Shown here: positions 1 through 7,546 of the stretch, piece after piece | How the letters are laid out: every line of letters starts with the position of its first letter | Numbering within the stretch: the first letter of the stretch is position 1 | Source: JBCCFX01 sp039029515 | GTDB lineage: Bacteria; Planctomycetota; Phycisphaerae; Phycisphaerales; SM1A02 | Reading direction: 5' to 3' | Assembly: GCA_039029515.1 (NCBI GenBank) | Contig: JBCCFX010000016.1 | Coordinates: 1 to 30,513 of the forward strand | DNA length: 30,513 nt | Made by a program: the position numbers and the translations under genes | The notes under the pieces: generated by a model | The model's input: the letters and a program-made list of their open reading frames with translations, nothing else | The model's database searches: none | What the model was told of the DNA's origin: nothing

Positions 1-2
1 CG

Positions 3-608
3 GAGACGCGGTACTGGCAGTTCGCGGGAACAAGCGTGGAGCGCGACTTCGTGGAAGCGCCGTCGCAGATGTTCGAGAACTGGGCGTGGGATCGCGACGC
101 CCTGGCGTTGTTCGCCGCCCACTACGAGACCGGCGAGGCCTTTCCCGATGCGTTGCTGGAGGGCATGGTGCGCGCCCGGAATCTCGGGTCCGGCATGAAG
201 GCGGAACGCCAGTTCTTCTACGGCATGTTTGATCTGATGTGTCATCTTGATCCGGAAGGCGACGTCGACACAACGCAGCTCGCGCTCGACCTGTGGAATC
301 CGAACAAGGAGAACGTGGAGCTGTTCGACCCGGTGCCGGGCACGTATTTCCATGCTTCGTTCGGCCATCTCACCGGTTACCAGGCTGGCTATTACGGCTA
401 CCAATGGTCACTCGTGTACGCCTGCGACATGTTCCAGCGATTCAAGGAACTCGGCATGCTCGACACCGAAGCGGGCATGTATTACCGCAACAAGATTCTT
501 GCCCGCGGCGGCACGATCGACGGCCTCGACATGGTGCGTGATTACCTTGGCCGCGAGCCGGACCTCTCGGCATTCCTTCGCCATCTCGGCCTCGAGACGA
601 GCGACTGA
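3..608 (+). CDS. M3 family oligopeptidase (thimet oligopeptidase/Dcp-like), C-terminal part; 5' end outside window
   Basis: The reading frame is open to the left edge (first full codon at 3), so about 200 C-terminal residues of a longer protein are present. The segment ERDFVEAPSQMFENWAWD is characteristic of M3 metallopeptidases (oligopeptidase A / Dcp), as are FGHLTGYQAGYYGYQWS and the closing part RGGTIDGLDMVRDYLGREP. These parts line the peptide-binding channel; the HExxH zinc site lies upstream and is not visible. The family degrades short peptides in the cytoplasm or periplasm. A GTG at 36 opens the frame inside the window but falls within conserved family sequence, so it is not the start. 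A strong terminator follows 33 nt after the stop. Confidence 0.88.
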   Translation, partial: ETRYWQFAGTSVERDFVEAPSQMFENWAWDRDALALFAAHYETGEAFPDALLEGMVRARNLGSGMKAERQFFYGMFDLMCHLDPEGDVDTTQLALDLWNPNKENVELFDPVPGTYFHASFGHLTGYQAGYYGYQWSLVYACDMFQRFKELGMLDTEAGMYYRNKILARGGTIDGLDMVRDYLGREPDLSAFLRHLGLETSD

Positions 609-641
609 GTCTGCCGTCACGACATGCTGATGCAATGATTC

Positions 642-669
642 CGCCCCCGGCTTCGGTCGGGGGCGTTTT
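642..669 (+). terminator. Intrinsic terminator with UUCG tetraloop
   Basis: A 10-bp GC-rich stem (arms 642-651 and 656-665, one G-T pair) is closed by C(TTCG)G and followed by TTTT at 666-669. It ends the M3 peptidase transcript. The next gene's Shine-Dalgarno sequence starts 3 nt further on, so that gene needs its own promoter or read-through. Confidence 0.85.
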
Positions 670-687
670 GAAAGGACACTGATTCGT

Positions 688-2424
688 ATGCTCTCGCCTG
701 CCCTGCGCTTCGCCGTTCTCGTGCTCCTGCTCACCGCATCCATCGGACGCGCCGACGATGCGATCTTGTTCGATCGCGAATTCGATCTCATTCGACCGCA
801 ATTTGATGGCGATCGCGCGCTGGGCATCGTGGCAGATCTTGAGCCGCACTGGCGATGGCCGGGCAATGCCGGATTCAATGCCACGATCGATCGCGTGGTT
901 GAAGACCTGCAGGCAGCGGGATACGTGGAAGAATCGGCTGCCGACACCGACGACCGGCTGACATATCGCGTGGAATCGTATCCAATGCGCAGTGCGACGT
1001 GGGATCCGATCGACGCGTCGATGACCATTGTCGGTGACGATGCTCCGCTGCTTCAATTCGCTTCAAATCAGAACATGATCGTGATTCACTCCGCGTCGAC
1101 ACTTCAAGGCGGTGTGACTGCTCCGCTCATCGATGTTGGCGCGGGCCGACCTGCAGACTTCGAAGGCATTGACGTCGAAGGGTGCATCGTCATGGGCACA
1201 CGCTCACCGTTTCGACTGGTGCGCGAAGCGGTGATGAAGCGCGGCGCAGTTGGCGTGCTGTGCTTTTCCATGCCCGACTACAACCAGCCATCGGTCTATC
1301 AGGACAGCATTACGTTTCATCAGATCGCGCCCGATCCATCCGGCGATGCGTGGGCGATCTCCTTGTCGTATCGCGCATACACCACACTGCAGCAACGACT
1401 CGCCGAAGGTGATGTATCTCTCCACGTACACATCGAAACGAAGCGATACACCGCGGAAGAACGCGTGGTGATTGCAGAAGTCCGCGGCGCAACCCACGCC
1501 GATCAGCGCTTTGTCTTCAGCGCCCACGTCCAGGAGCCCGGTGCAAACGACAACGCATCGGGCATCGCCGCCCAACTTGAAATGGCGCGCGTGCATGCCG
1601 ACCTGCTGGCGAACCGGGCGATCGATCCGGCTCGCACGACGACGTATCTGTGGGGCAATGAGATCGGCGCGATCGCGCGGTATCTCCGTCAGGACGAAGC
1701 GCGCACGAAGAACGTCCGCTGGGGCATGAGCCTCGACATGGTCGGCGAAGACACCGAAAAAACCGGCGGGACGTTCCTGATTGAGAAAATGCCGGACCCA
1801 TCGGCAGTCTGGACACGTGGTGATGATGAACACACCGAATGGGGTGGGCGACCGATCTCCATGGAGATGGTGACGCCGCACTACTTCAATCATCTCATTG
1901 AGTTCGTGTGCCGCCGACAAGGTGAGTATGCGAACTGGATCGTCAAGACGAATCCGTACGAGGGCGGGAGCGATCATGTGCCGTTTCTTCGCGCGGGGAA
2001 ACCCGGCGTATTGCTCTGGCACTTCACTGATGTGTACTACCACACGGATCGCGATCGACTGGAGATGGTGTCGGCCGACACGATGACCAACGTCGGCACG
2101 TGTGCGCTCGCGATCGCGATGCTCCTCACCGAGCCGCCGGCGAACATTGTTGAGGATGCACTCAACCTGGTTGAGACAAGCGCACAGAATCGATTGAGCA
2201 CCGAAGCACGGCTATCGACTCGTGCCATTGGTGACGGCGCGACCGTGGATGACGAGATGGCAATTCTCGATGCGTGGACGGATTGGTTCGTCGGGTCAGC
2301 ACTGGCGGTCGAGGACGTACCGCTTGAACCCACCGGCGACACGATGACGCGCATCCAGAGCGCCGCGAGCACCATGCGTGCGCTCGGTGAACAGTTCAAG
2401 GCGGCGATGCGGGTCGCGCCGTGA
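688..2424 (+). CDS. Secreted PA-domain/M28-like zinc aminopeptidase
   Basis: Sequence: an N-terminal signal peptide (residues 1-22, LRFAVLVLLLTASIGRA) is followed by a PA-like insertion (about 140-200) and an M28 peptidase fold. M28 metal ligands can be read as H280 and D288 in SAHVQEPGANDNASG, E325 in WGNEIGA, D350 in SLDMVGED and H452 in YYHTDRD. Family: M28 enzymes are di-zinc exopeptidases that trim N-terminal residues, usually outside the cytoplasm. Oddity: M28 normally has two consecutive acidic residues (GEExG), the first being the general base; here the text reads GNE, so Asn replaces the usual base. Activity may be lost, or the Glu may be placed differently in this subfamily. The ATG start is supported by AAGGA at 672-676. 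A 7-bp repeat array begins 1 nt after the stop. Confidence 0.85.
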   Translation: MLSPALRFAVLVLLLTASIGRADDAILFDREFDLIRPQFDGDRALGIVADLEPHWRWPGNAGFNATIDRVVEDLQAAGYVEESAADTDDRLTYRVESYPMRSATWDPIDASMTIVGDDAPLLQFASNQNMIVIHSASTLQGGVTAPLIDVGAGRPADFEGIDVEGCIVMGTRSPFRLVREAVMKRGAVGVLCFSMPDYNQPSVYQDSITFHQIAPDPSGDAWAISLSYRAYTTLQQRLAEGDVSLHVHIETKRYTAEERVVIAEVRGATHADQRFVFSAHVQEPGANDNASGIAAQLEMARVHADLLANRAIDPARTTTYLWGNEIGAIARYLRQDEARTKNVRWGMSLDMVGEDTEKTGGTFLIEKMPDPSAVWTRGDDEHTEWGGRPISMEMVTPHYFNHLIEFVCRRQGEYANWIVKTNPYEGGSDHVPFLRAGKPGVLLWHFTDVYYHTDRDRLEMVSADTMTNVGTCALAIAMLLTEPPANIVEDALNLVETSAQNRLSTEARLSTRAIGDGATVDDEMAILDAWTDWFVGSALAVEDVPLEPTGDTMTRIQSAASTMRALGEQFKAAMRVAP

Positions 2425-2425
2425 C

Positions 2426-2495
2426 GTGGGTTCTGGGTTGTGGGCTGTGGGCTGTGGGCTGTGGGCTTTTGGCTTTTGGCTGACAGCTGAACTGT
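2426..2495 (+). repeat. Heptanucleotide array H1 (GTGGGCT type)
   Basis: Ten units of exactly 7 bp run without a break: GTGGGTT, CTGGGTT, GTGGGCT four times, TTTGGCT twice, GACAGCT, GAACTGT. The array starts 1 nt after the peptidase stop codon and is followed 11 nt later by a REP-like hairpin. Confidence 0.9.
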
Positions 2496-2506
2496 CATTG
2501 CCCAGT

Positions 2507-2532
2507 GCAGGCAGGGTTCTGCTGAACCCGGC
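2507..2532 (+). repeat. REP-like hairpin R1 (GGGTTC/GAACCC type)
   Basis: GCAG (a degenerate GTAG head) precedes 9-nt arms GCAGGGTTC / GAACCCGGC with one mismatch and a TGCT loop. It has the same arms as the copies at 14206 and 15072. Confidence 0.75.
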
Positions 2533-2594
2533 ATCCAAAGCGCACGACGGTCCCAACACGGGTCGAGTCTGTGTGAGTCGGAACGACATGCAAC

Positions 2595-2616
2595 GTGGGC
2601 AGCCTTGTCAGGCCGC
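2595..2616 (+). repeat. Possible diverged REP-like hairpin
   Basis: GTGG is followed by GCAGCCT / AGGCCGC with one internal A-C mismatch and a TGTC loop. The layout matches the copy at 14241 (arms GGCAGGCT / AGCCCGCC with the same A-C mismatch), but the sequence is diverged. Confidence 0.4.
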
Positions 2617-2628
2617 TTCTGACATGAT

Positions 2629-3189
2629 TCACGCGAGCTCGAATGAAACGAGCATCGACGATTGCTGGCATTGCTGACACGTGCGCGTGCACATCATCCA
2701 ATCAAAGTAATCCTGAACGCGCGACGCGAGTTCCGGCTCATCCTCGATGAGATCAAGGTGCGCGTGGCTGCATCGCATCTGCAAGTCAAACACAGTTGCG
2801 CCACACGAAAGGCACGGCGCGGTCATACGAATACCACTCTCGCCGCGGACGTTGCAGTCGCCGACTGCGCCCGTCCCTTTCGTGATCTCGGCGTCATACC
2901 CGTGTTCCTTCGAGTCGAAGAACTCGATCACCGCATCACACGATGCGCACAGGAAGGCGAGTGGACTGACATACAACGGATCACCGGTGTACTCAGGATT
3001 GAGGTCAGCGAGCGAGTACCCAAGGAGTTTGCCATACTGGCCGCCACACGCGCATCGAAGCCGCCATTTCACGCCATCATCCCATTCGACCGGATTCGCC
3101 GCTTCCGGCTTGAGATCACCAAGACATGTTGGCGGCACGGTCCTGACGTGGTGGTGCAGTGCGCCCACCCACCGGTCATATTCATCCAT
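2629..3189 (-). CDS. Hypothetical zinc-binding protein with cysteine-pair knuckles
   Basis: Not recognised as a named family. The 186-residue soluble protein contains cysteine pairs at C46/C48, C81/C84, C126/C129 and C171/C174, with further cysteines at 112, 140 and 167. The spacing suggests two zinc ribbons (46/48 with 81/84, and 126/129 with 171/174). There is no signal peptide or membrane segment. The start is supported by AAGGA at 3196-3200, 6 nt before ATG. A 229-residue frame on the other strand (2662-3351) overlaps it, but that frame lacks conserved features and a ribosome site. The protein stands alone between repeat-rich gaps, so context gives no function. A nucleic-acid or protein-binding role is only a guess from the ribbons. 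Confidence 0.7.
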   Translation of the reverse strand: MDEYDRWVGALHHHVRTVPPTCLGDLKPEAANPVEWDDGVKWRLRCACGGQYGKLLGYSLADLNPEYTGDPLYVSPLAFLCASCDAVIEFFDSKEHGYDAEITKGTGAVGDCNVRGESGIRMTAPCLSCGATVFDLQMRCSHAHLDLIEDEPELASRVQDYFDWMMCTRTCQQCQQSSMLVSFELA

Positions 3190-3285
3190 CGAGATTCCTT
3201 CCAGAGGAGGCGATGGTACTGCCGGGTCGCGGACGTTGACAGAAACGCGCCAGCTTCAATGGCCTTCGTCAGCACCATTCGGAAC

Positions 3286-3310
3286 GGCGGGTTCGGAGAA
3301 CCCGCCCTAC
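3286..3310 (-). repeat. REP-like hairpin R2 with GTAG head
   Basis: Read on the reverse strand: GTAG (3310-3307), then perfect 9-bp arms GGCGGGTTC / GAACCCGCC with a 3-nt loop. It is the same element as the copy at 30381, in opposite orientation. Confidence 0.85.
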
Positions 3311-3334
3311 GAAGACCTGGCTTGTGGGTGTCGC

Positions 3335-3362
3335 TGTGGGCTGACAGCTGATAGCTGATAGC
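3335..3362 (-). repeat. Heptanucleotide array H2
   Basis: Four 7-bp units on the forward strand: TGTGGGC, TGACAGC, TGATAGC, TGATAGC. They share the words GTGGGCT and GACAGCT with array H1. Read on the reverse strand, the array lies ahead of the GTAG head of hairpin R2. Confidence 0.75.
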
Positions 3363-3385
3363 TCCGCCATCAGCGCGCGCCGATG

Positions 3386-3406
3386 CTCTCGCGGTCTTGG
3401 CGAGAG
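3386..3406. repeat. Perfect inverted repeat (hairpin)
   Basis: Arms CTCTCGC / GCGAGAG with a 7-nt spacer. There is no T-tract on either side, so it is not an obvious terminator. Confidence 0.5.
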
Positions 3407-3458
3407 TGCACGGCAGGGTGGAGCGTTCGCGGGTGCGTCAAGGCAGGGCGACGCTTCA

Positions 3459-3474
3459 GGCCGCCAAAGCGGCC
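3459..3474. repeat. Perfect inverted repeat (hairpin)
   Basis: Arms GGCCGC / GCGGCC around a CAAA loop. There is no T-tract; the role is unknown. Confidence 0.5.
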
Positions 3475-3707
3475 CGGAGGGGGGAGAAACCCATCACCAA
3501 AGTGAAGAGCGATACCCCATATCGGTGATTCCCGATCTCTGCGCAAGATGTTTGGGTGGAATGGCGCGGATTTCGCAGTTCATGCCAGTTATCGAGACCT
3601 TGACGCGCCGATCCTGCGCGAAAGACTCCCCGCAAACCTTTCGCCGCCCACCGTCGTACAACCATCCGGCACCGTTCATTCTCGCATCGCCGCCCACGTG
3701 GACCGAT

Positions 3708-3713
3708 TAGACT
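3708..3713 (+). promoter_or_regulatory. Putative -10 box TAGACT, near-leaderless start
   Basis: TAGACT ends 10 nt before the ATG at 3724 and no Shine-Dalgarno sequence lies between them. A transcript would begin only a few bases before the start codon. No -35 box is evident. Confidence 0.5.
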
Positions 3714-3723
3714 TGGACTCCGC

Positions 3724-4479
3724 ATGATCAAACGGCTGATTCGCACTGCCATTGTCACCATCGTCCTCGCGGTCGTGCTCATCGGAGCATGGGCGTGGTG
3801 GCAGCGTGGCCAACCGCCGAAGTGGTACAACCCACCATCGCCGTCTGACCCGGTCGTCCAGGCGCAAGCCGAAGACGTTGAGATGGCTGTCGCACAGATG
3901 ATCACCAAGGTGCGTGAACCCGAGGAACGCTGGGGCATGCGTCTGACCGAGGATCACGTCAACACCTGGCTCGCCACACGCCTGCATGACTGGGTCGACA
4001 ATCAGGTTGATCTGGATTGGCCCGCGAAATTGCAGATGGTGCAGATGCAGTTGCAGCCCGACGAGATCACCGTGGCGGTCGCGTTCGGCGAGACGCTGGA
4101 CGATGCCCAGGTGGTCGCGTTCGCGGTCACGCCGGATGCCCGAGACGGCGAGATGTTCACAACGTTGGTTTCTGCGTCGATCGGTCGGATCGAGTTCAGT
4201 GGTGGTTCACTTGACGCGATGATCAAACGGCTTGAGAAGCTCAACACCAGTTGGGACATCATGCAGATTCTCCCGTTCGCGCAAGGCGAACGTGCGATCC
4301 CGATCGCGCTGGACTTGAGCGACGATCGTCGCGTGACGATTGAGGAAGTGCGCTGCAAAGAAGGCGTGATGGATCTGATCTGCCGGACATCGTTCCCCGG
4401 CGCACCAACGCGCGTTGATGACACGATGCGCGACAGTCACCCCGCCGTATCCGAGACGTCTGTCAACGGACCGGAGTGA
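3724..4479 (+). CDS. Hypothetical membrane-anchored protein
   Basis: Not recognised. A single N-terminal membrane segment (about residues 7-26, AIVTIVLAVVLIGAWAWW) is followed by a roughly 220-residue domain predicted to lie outside the cytoplasm. The segment LTEDHVNTWLATRLHDW and the later alternating beta-rich stretches suggest a folded alpha/beta domain, but no catalytic motif is visible. The C-terminal 20 residues are polar and look disordered. The start is the first ATG and sits close behind a -10-like TAGACT, with no ribosome site. The downstream neighbour runs on the opposite strand and ends in its own terminator, so the gene appears to be monocistronic. Confidence 0.72.
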   Translation: MIKRLIRTAIVTIVLAVVLIGAWAWWQRGQPPKWYNPPSPSDPVVQAQAEDVEMAVAQMITKVREPEERWGMRLTEDHVNTWLATRLHDWVDNQVDLDWPAKLQMVQMQLQPDEITVAVAFGETLDDAQVVAFAVTPDARDGEMFTTLVSASIGRIEFSGGSLDAMIKRLEKLNTSWDIMQILPFAQGERAIPIALDLSDDRRVTIEEVRCKEGVMDLICRTSFPGAPTRVDDTMRDSHPAVSETSVNGPE

Positions 4480-4537
4480 CTTCAGTTGGAAACAGGTGGA
4501 ATGACGTGCGTCTGAATGCGCGACGCGCTGAGCGCAC

Positions 4538-4580
4538 AAAAAAACAGGACCGGGCAAGCCCCCACGACCGCCCAGTCCTG
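4538..4580 (-). terminator. Strong intrinsic terminator on the reverse strand
   Basis: Read on the reverse strand, an 11-bp stem (4580-4570 with 4555-4545; ten Watson-Crick pairs and one G-T) encloses a 14-nt loop and is followed directly by seven Ts (4544-4538). It lies 8 nt after the stop of the reverse-strand small frame at 4589. There is no T-tract on the forward side, so it serves reverse transcription only. Confidence 0.88.
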
Positions 4581-4588
4581 CATGCGGA

Positions 4589-4744
4589 TCACGGACCACG
4601 GAAAATCGACTCAGAACGAATCGCACCGCGCTCGTTTACGATACTGGCGAAAATCGATGCCAGCAAGAACCGTTCGCGCATCAACCGCTCGTTCACCCGG
4701 TCGTCGGGATTCGTGAAGAAATGCACAATGTCACGCCAACCCAT
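4589..4744 (-). CDS. Probable small protein (51 aa), unknown function
   Basis: Not recognised. From ATG at 4744 the frame reads 51 residues, beginning MGWRDIVHFFTNPDDRVNER and ending SIFRGP. The middle (RLMRERFLLASIFASIVNERG) could form an amphipathic helix. Two things support it: codon third positions are mostly G or C, as in neighbouring genes, and a near-perfect terminator starts 8 nt after the stop on the same strand. Against it: the ribosome site is weak, and the start overlaps the first 24 bases of the divergent nuclease gene, so any promoter must lie inside that gene. The frame stays open upstream to 4906, but that longer form would be antisense to conserved sequence. Alternatively the transcript could be a small RNA. 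Confidence 0.45.
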   Translation of the reverse strand: MGWRDIVHFFTNPDDRVNERLMRERFLLASIFASIVNERGAIRSESIFRGP

Positions 4745-7546
4745 GCGGAATCCCGCTGCGTCGCCCTGCCATGGGATGCAGCTCTGCTTCCGCAGGCCGC
4801 AGCATGGATCTCGTCGACGTGTCGCGTCGACGGTCCGATGTGCGATCTGAGACATGTCACCGTCGTGCTTCCCGGTCGTCGCGCGGGTCGTAACCTGTTG
4901 GCGCAACTCCTCTCCACATCAGACGACGTGCTGATTCCGCCCACCGTGACGACGCCCGGCTCGCTGATGTGGGACGACATCGACACGGATCTCCCCATGG
5001 CCACGCCGGATGATGTTCGTCTTGCATGGCTCGCCACCATGCGCGAAGCATCGCTCGATGACCGACAGTCCATCGCTGGCTGCCTCGCGGACGATGACAC
5101 TCGAACGGCTGATGCCATGGCCCGCGCGTTGACGGATCTCGAGCGCGACCTTGCTGCCAACCGGGTGGACTTCGACGCCATCATTTCAGCGATCGGCGAT
5201 GGAGGCGATGAACGATTTACGCAGCGGTGGGCCACGCTCAGCCGACAACACACCGCCGTGCGCGCGCGGTTGCGCGCGGCAGATCTTGTCCATCCGATGG
5301 AAGTGATCGCCGACATCGAAGCCATGCCGTTCACCAATCACGACACGATCGTGCTCGTCGGCATTCTTGAACTCAATCCATGGCTTCGCGCGCGTCTCAC
5401 GGCGCACGGCGATCGCGTGGCCGCGCTTGTCCATCACAACCCGGACGATGTTGGTGCCTTCGATGTGCTCGGCGTTCCTCGCGTCGATGCCTGGGCTGAG
5501 TCGACCCCACCGATCGACGATGAACAGTTGATCATCGTCGATCAGGCTGCCGACCAGGCTCGTGCCATGATCGATGTGATCGAACGGCTAGCGCCCACTC
5601 ATGCCGCCGATGCCATGACGATCGGACTTGTCGACCGCAGTTTGTCCGGCATGCTGCAAACGCACGCACAATGGTCGAACATCGATCTGCACGACGCTGA
5701 AGGCCATGCACTGGTCGACACCCGCCCGTACCGGCTGTTATCTGCGATCGCGGACTGGGTGGACGATCCTCGATTCGCCACCTTCGCAAGCCTCTTGCGC
5801 CATTCGGACCTTCTGGCGTGGCTATCGCGCGAACTCGACGACCCGAACGACACGCATGCCGCCGCTAGCACCTGGGTCACACTGCTCGATCGGTATTACG
5901 AAGAACACCTTGATGGCAGGCTCGACGGCCAATGGCTCGGCCCACAACGTGGTCGCGAAGCCTTGCGCACGATGCACCAATCGGTCACCACCTTGCTTGA
6001 ACCGTTACGTGGTCATGCGCGGAAGTCGTTGCCGCATTGGTGCGACGCTGTGCTCGGAGTGCTCCAGACGGTGTACCGGAGCATTACAGACGATTCGATG
6101 TCAGCGCGCACGCGCAGTGAGGATGCCTGCCTGCGCATACGCGATGTGCTGGATCGTCTTGCGCGCACGCCCGAAACATTGCAGCCAGCGACGAACGGTT
6201 CATCCGCACTTCGGCTCATGCTGGGTGCATTGCGCGACGAACATCTTGCTGATGCTGCAGGCGCGAGCGCGATCGAGATGCTCGGCTGGTTGGAATTGCA
6301 TACCGACCCTGCTGAAGCACTGATCATGATCGGTGTGCATGACGGTTCGATTCCCGCATTGCCCGCGGAGGACCCACTCCTGCCCGAAGGCATTCGGCAT
6401 CAACTCGGGCTGCCCGGCGAGCGCGAACGGGTCGCACGCGATGCGTACATTCTTGCCGCATTGACGCATTCGCGGCGCGACCTCACATTTATTGCAGGTC
6501 GCCGAGCTCGTGATGGCGAGATGCTTGTTCCCTGCCGGTATCTGGTTCGTACAGCGCGTGAACAGCGACCACACCGCATCCTGCGTTTCGTGGATCCGAC
6601 ATCTTTGCCGGTGTTTGCATCAGCATTCAATGCGAGCGCTGAACAATCCGCGTTTGATATCCCGCGATTGCCGGACGATCTGCCGATGCCGGAGAAGCTG
6701 TCGGTCACGGCCTTTCGCGATCTCATCGAGTGTCCGTACCGGTTCGCATTGCGCCGAATCCTCAAGCTGCGCGCACCAACGGACGACATGCGCGAGTTGA
6801 CAGGCGCGCAGTTCGGGACGCTGGCCCATCACGTGCTCCGTCTGTTCGGCGAAGACGCGACCATGATCGACAGTGCAAATCCCGACGACATTCGCACGTT
6901 TCTGCTCGATCACCTTGAGACTGAAGCAAGCCGTACCTACGGACACACACCGCAGCCTGCCGTTCGGCTCCAGATTGCCCGGCTGCGTCAACGACTCGAA
7001 CAGTTCGCGCCATGGCAGGCTGCACGACGTGCGGCTGGCTGGCGCATCATCGATGTCGAATGGGCTTTTCCAGAGGACGCCGCACTGGATACACCTGCGC
7101 TCGGCGATGATTTCGCCCTGCGCATTACGGGTTCGATCGATCGTATTGAACAGCACATCGACACGAATGCATACGAGATTCTCGATTACAAGACGAGTGA
7201 TACGCCAGCGGATCCCGAGAAGTCACATCGCCGCAACAAGTCGACGTGGCGTGATCTTCAACTCCCGTTGTATCGACACTTCGCGCTGGCACATCGCATC
7301 AGCGGCGACACAACGGTCGGCTATGTGGCCATGTCGCGCGATGTCCCGATGCGCGTGAAGCCGGACTGGGGTGCCGATGACTTCACGGATGCGGTGGATT
7401 ATGCACGGTCACTGATTTACGAACTCTGGAATGGCTCATATCACACACCAACCCGCAGCCGCGTGCAATACGATGACTTCGCCCGCATCTGCAAGTCTAC
7501 AATCCTCCGCGCGACCGACGGCGATGATGAAGGCGGTGATGCATGA
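4721..7546 (+). CDS. AddB-like PD-(D/E)XK nuclease subunit of a helicase-nuclease
   Basis: The protein is the partner of the downstream UvrD-type helicase; by analogy with AddAB it processes double-strand DNA ends for recombination. Sequence: an N-terminal helicase-like region opens with VTVVLPGRRAGRNLL, which replaces a true Walker A loop. The C-terminal third carries a RecB-type nuclease: ECPYRFALRRIL, GTLAHHVLRLFGED (about 696-709), D807 in GSIDRIE, EILDYK (819-824, catalytic D822 and K824) and LQLPLYRH. AddB usually has four cysteines for an iron-sulfur cluster; here only one fits near the nuclease start (ECPY) and one near the C-terminus, so a cluster is unlikely. The start at 4721 lacks a strong ribosome site; the next 15-20 residues (CVALPWDAALLPQAAAWI) look conserved, so a much later start is unlikely. 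The end overlaps the next gene by ATGA. Confidence 0.85.
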   Translation: MHNVTPTHAESRCVALPWDAALLPQAAAWISSTCRVDGPMCDLRHVTVVLPGRRAGRNLLAQLLSTSDDVLIPPTVTTPGSLMWDDIDTDLPMATPDDVRLAWLATMREASLDDRQSIAGCLADDDTRTADAMARALTDLERDLAANRVDFDAIISAIGDGGDERFTQRWATLSRQHTAVRARLRAADLVHPMEVIADIEAMPFTNHDTIVLVGILELNPWLRARLTAHGDRVAALVHHNPDDVGAFDVLGVPRVDAWAESTPPIDDEQLIIVDQAADQARAMIDVIERLAPTHAADAMTIGLVDRSLSGMLQTHAQWSNIDLHDAEGHALVDTRPYRLLSAIADWVDDPRFATFASLLRHSDLLAWLSRELDDPNDTHAAASTWVTLLDRYYEEHLDGRLDGQWLGPQRGREALRTMHQSVTTLLEPLRGHARKSLPHWCDAVLGVLQTVYRSITDDSMSARTRSEDACLRIRDVLDRLARTPETLQPATNGSSALRLMLGALRDEHLADAAGASAIEMLGWLELHTDPAEALIMIGVHDGSIPALPAEDPLLPEGIRHQLGLPGERERVARDAYILAALTHSRRDLTFIAGRRARDGEMLVPCRYLVRTAREQRPHRILRFVDPTSLPVFASAFNASAEQSAFDIPRLPDDLPMPEKLSVTAFRDLIECPYRFALRRILKLRAPTDDMRELTGAQFGTLAHHVLRLFGEDATMIDSANPDDIRTFLLDHLETEASRTYGHTPQPAVRLQIARLRQRLEQFAPWQAARRAAGWRIIDVEWAFPEDAALDTPALGDDFALRITGSIDRIEQHIDTNAYEILDYKTSDTPADPEKSHRRNKSTWRDLQLPLYRHFALAHRISGDTTVGYVAMSRDVPMRVKPDWGADDFTDAVDYARSLIYELWNGSYHTPTRSRVQYDDFARICKSTILRATDGDDEGGDA

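Larger units (their letters stand above)
3190..3707. other. Non-coding stretch with repeats and hairpins
   Basis: About 520 bp without a credible gene. It holds a REP-like hairpin (3286-3310), a heptamer array (3335-3362) and two perfect hairpins (3386-3406, 3459-3474). From about 3480 to 3700 I see no feature other than sequence leading to the promoter of the next gene. Short frames here have no ribosome site or recognisable domain. Confidence 0.6.

Noticed and set aside
2426..2495. Heptamer arrays as CRISPR repeats
   Set aside because: The units are contiguous 7-bp repeats without spacers, and no cas gene is present.
2662..3351. 229-residue forward frame over the zinc-binding gene
   Set aside because: The reverse frame has ordered cysteine pairs and an AAGGA site; the forward one has neither.
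3480..3720. Known riboswitch or structural RNA (glycine, cobalamin, c-di-GMP, RNase P, SRP)
   Set aside because: None of the conserved core motifs of these RNAs could be found by eye.
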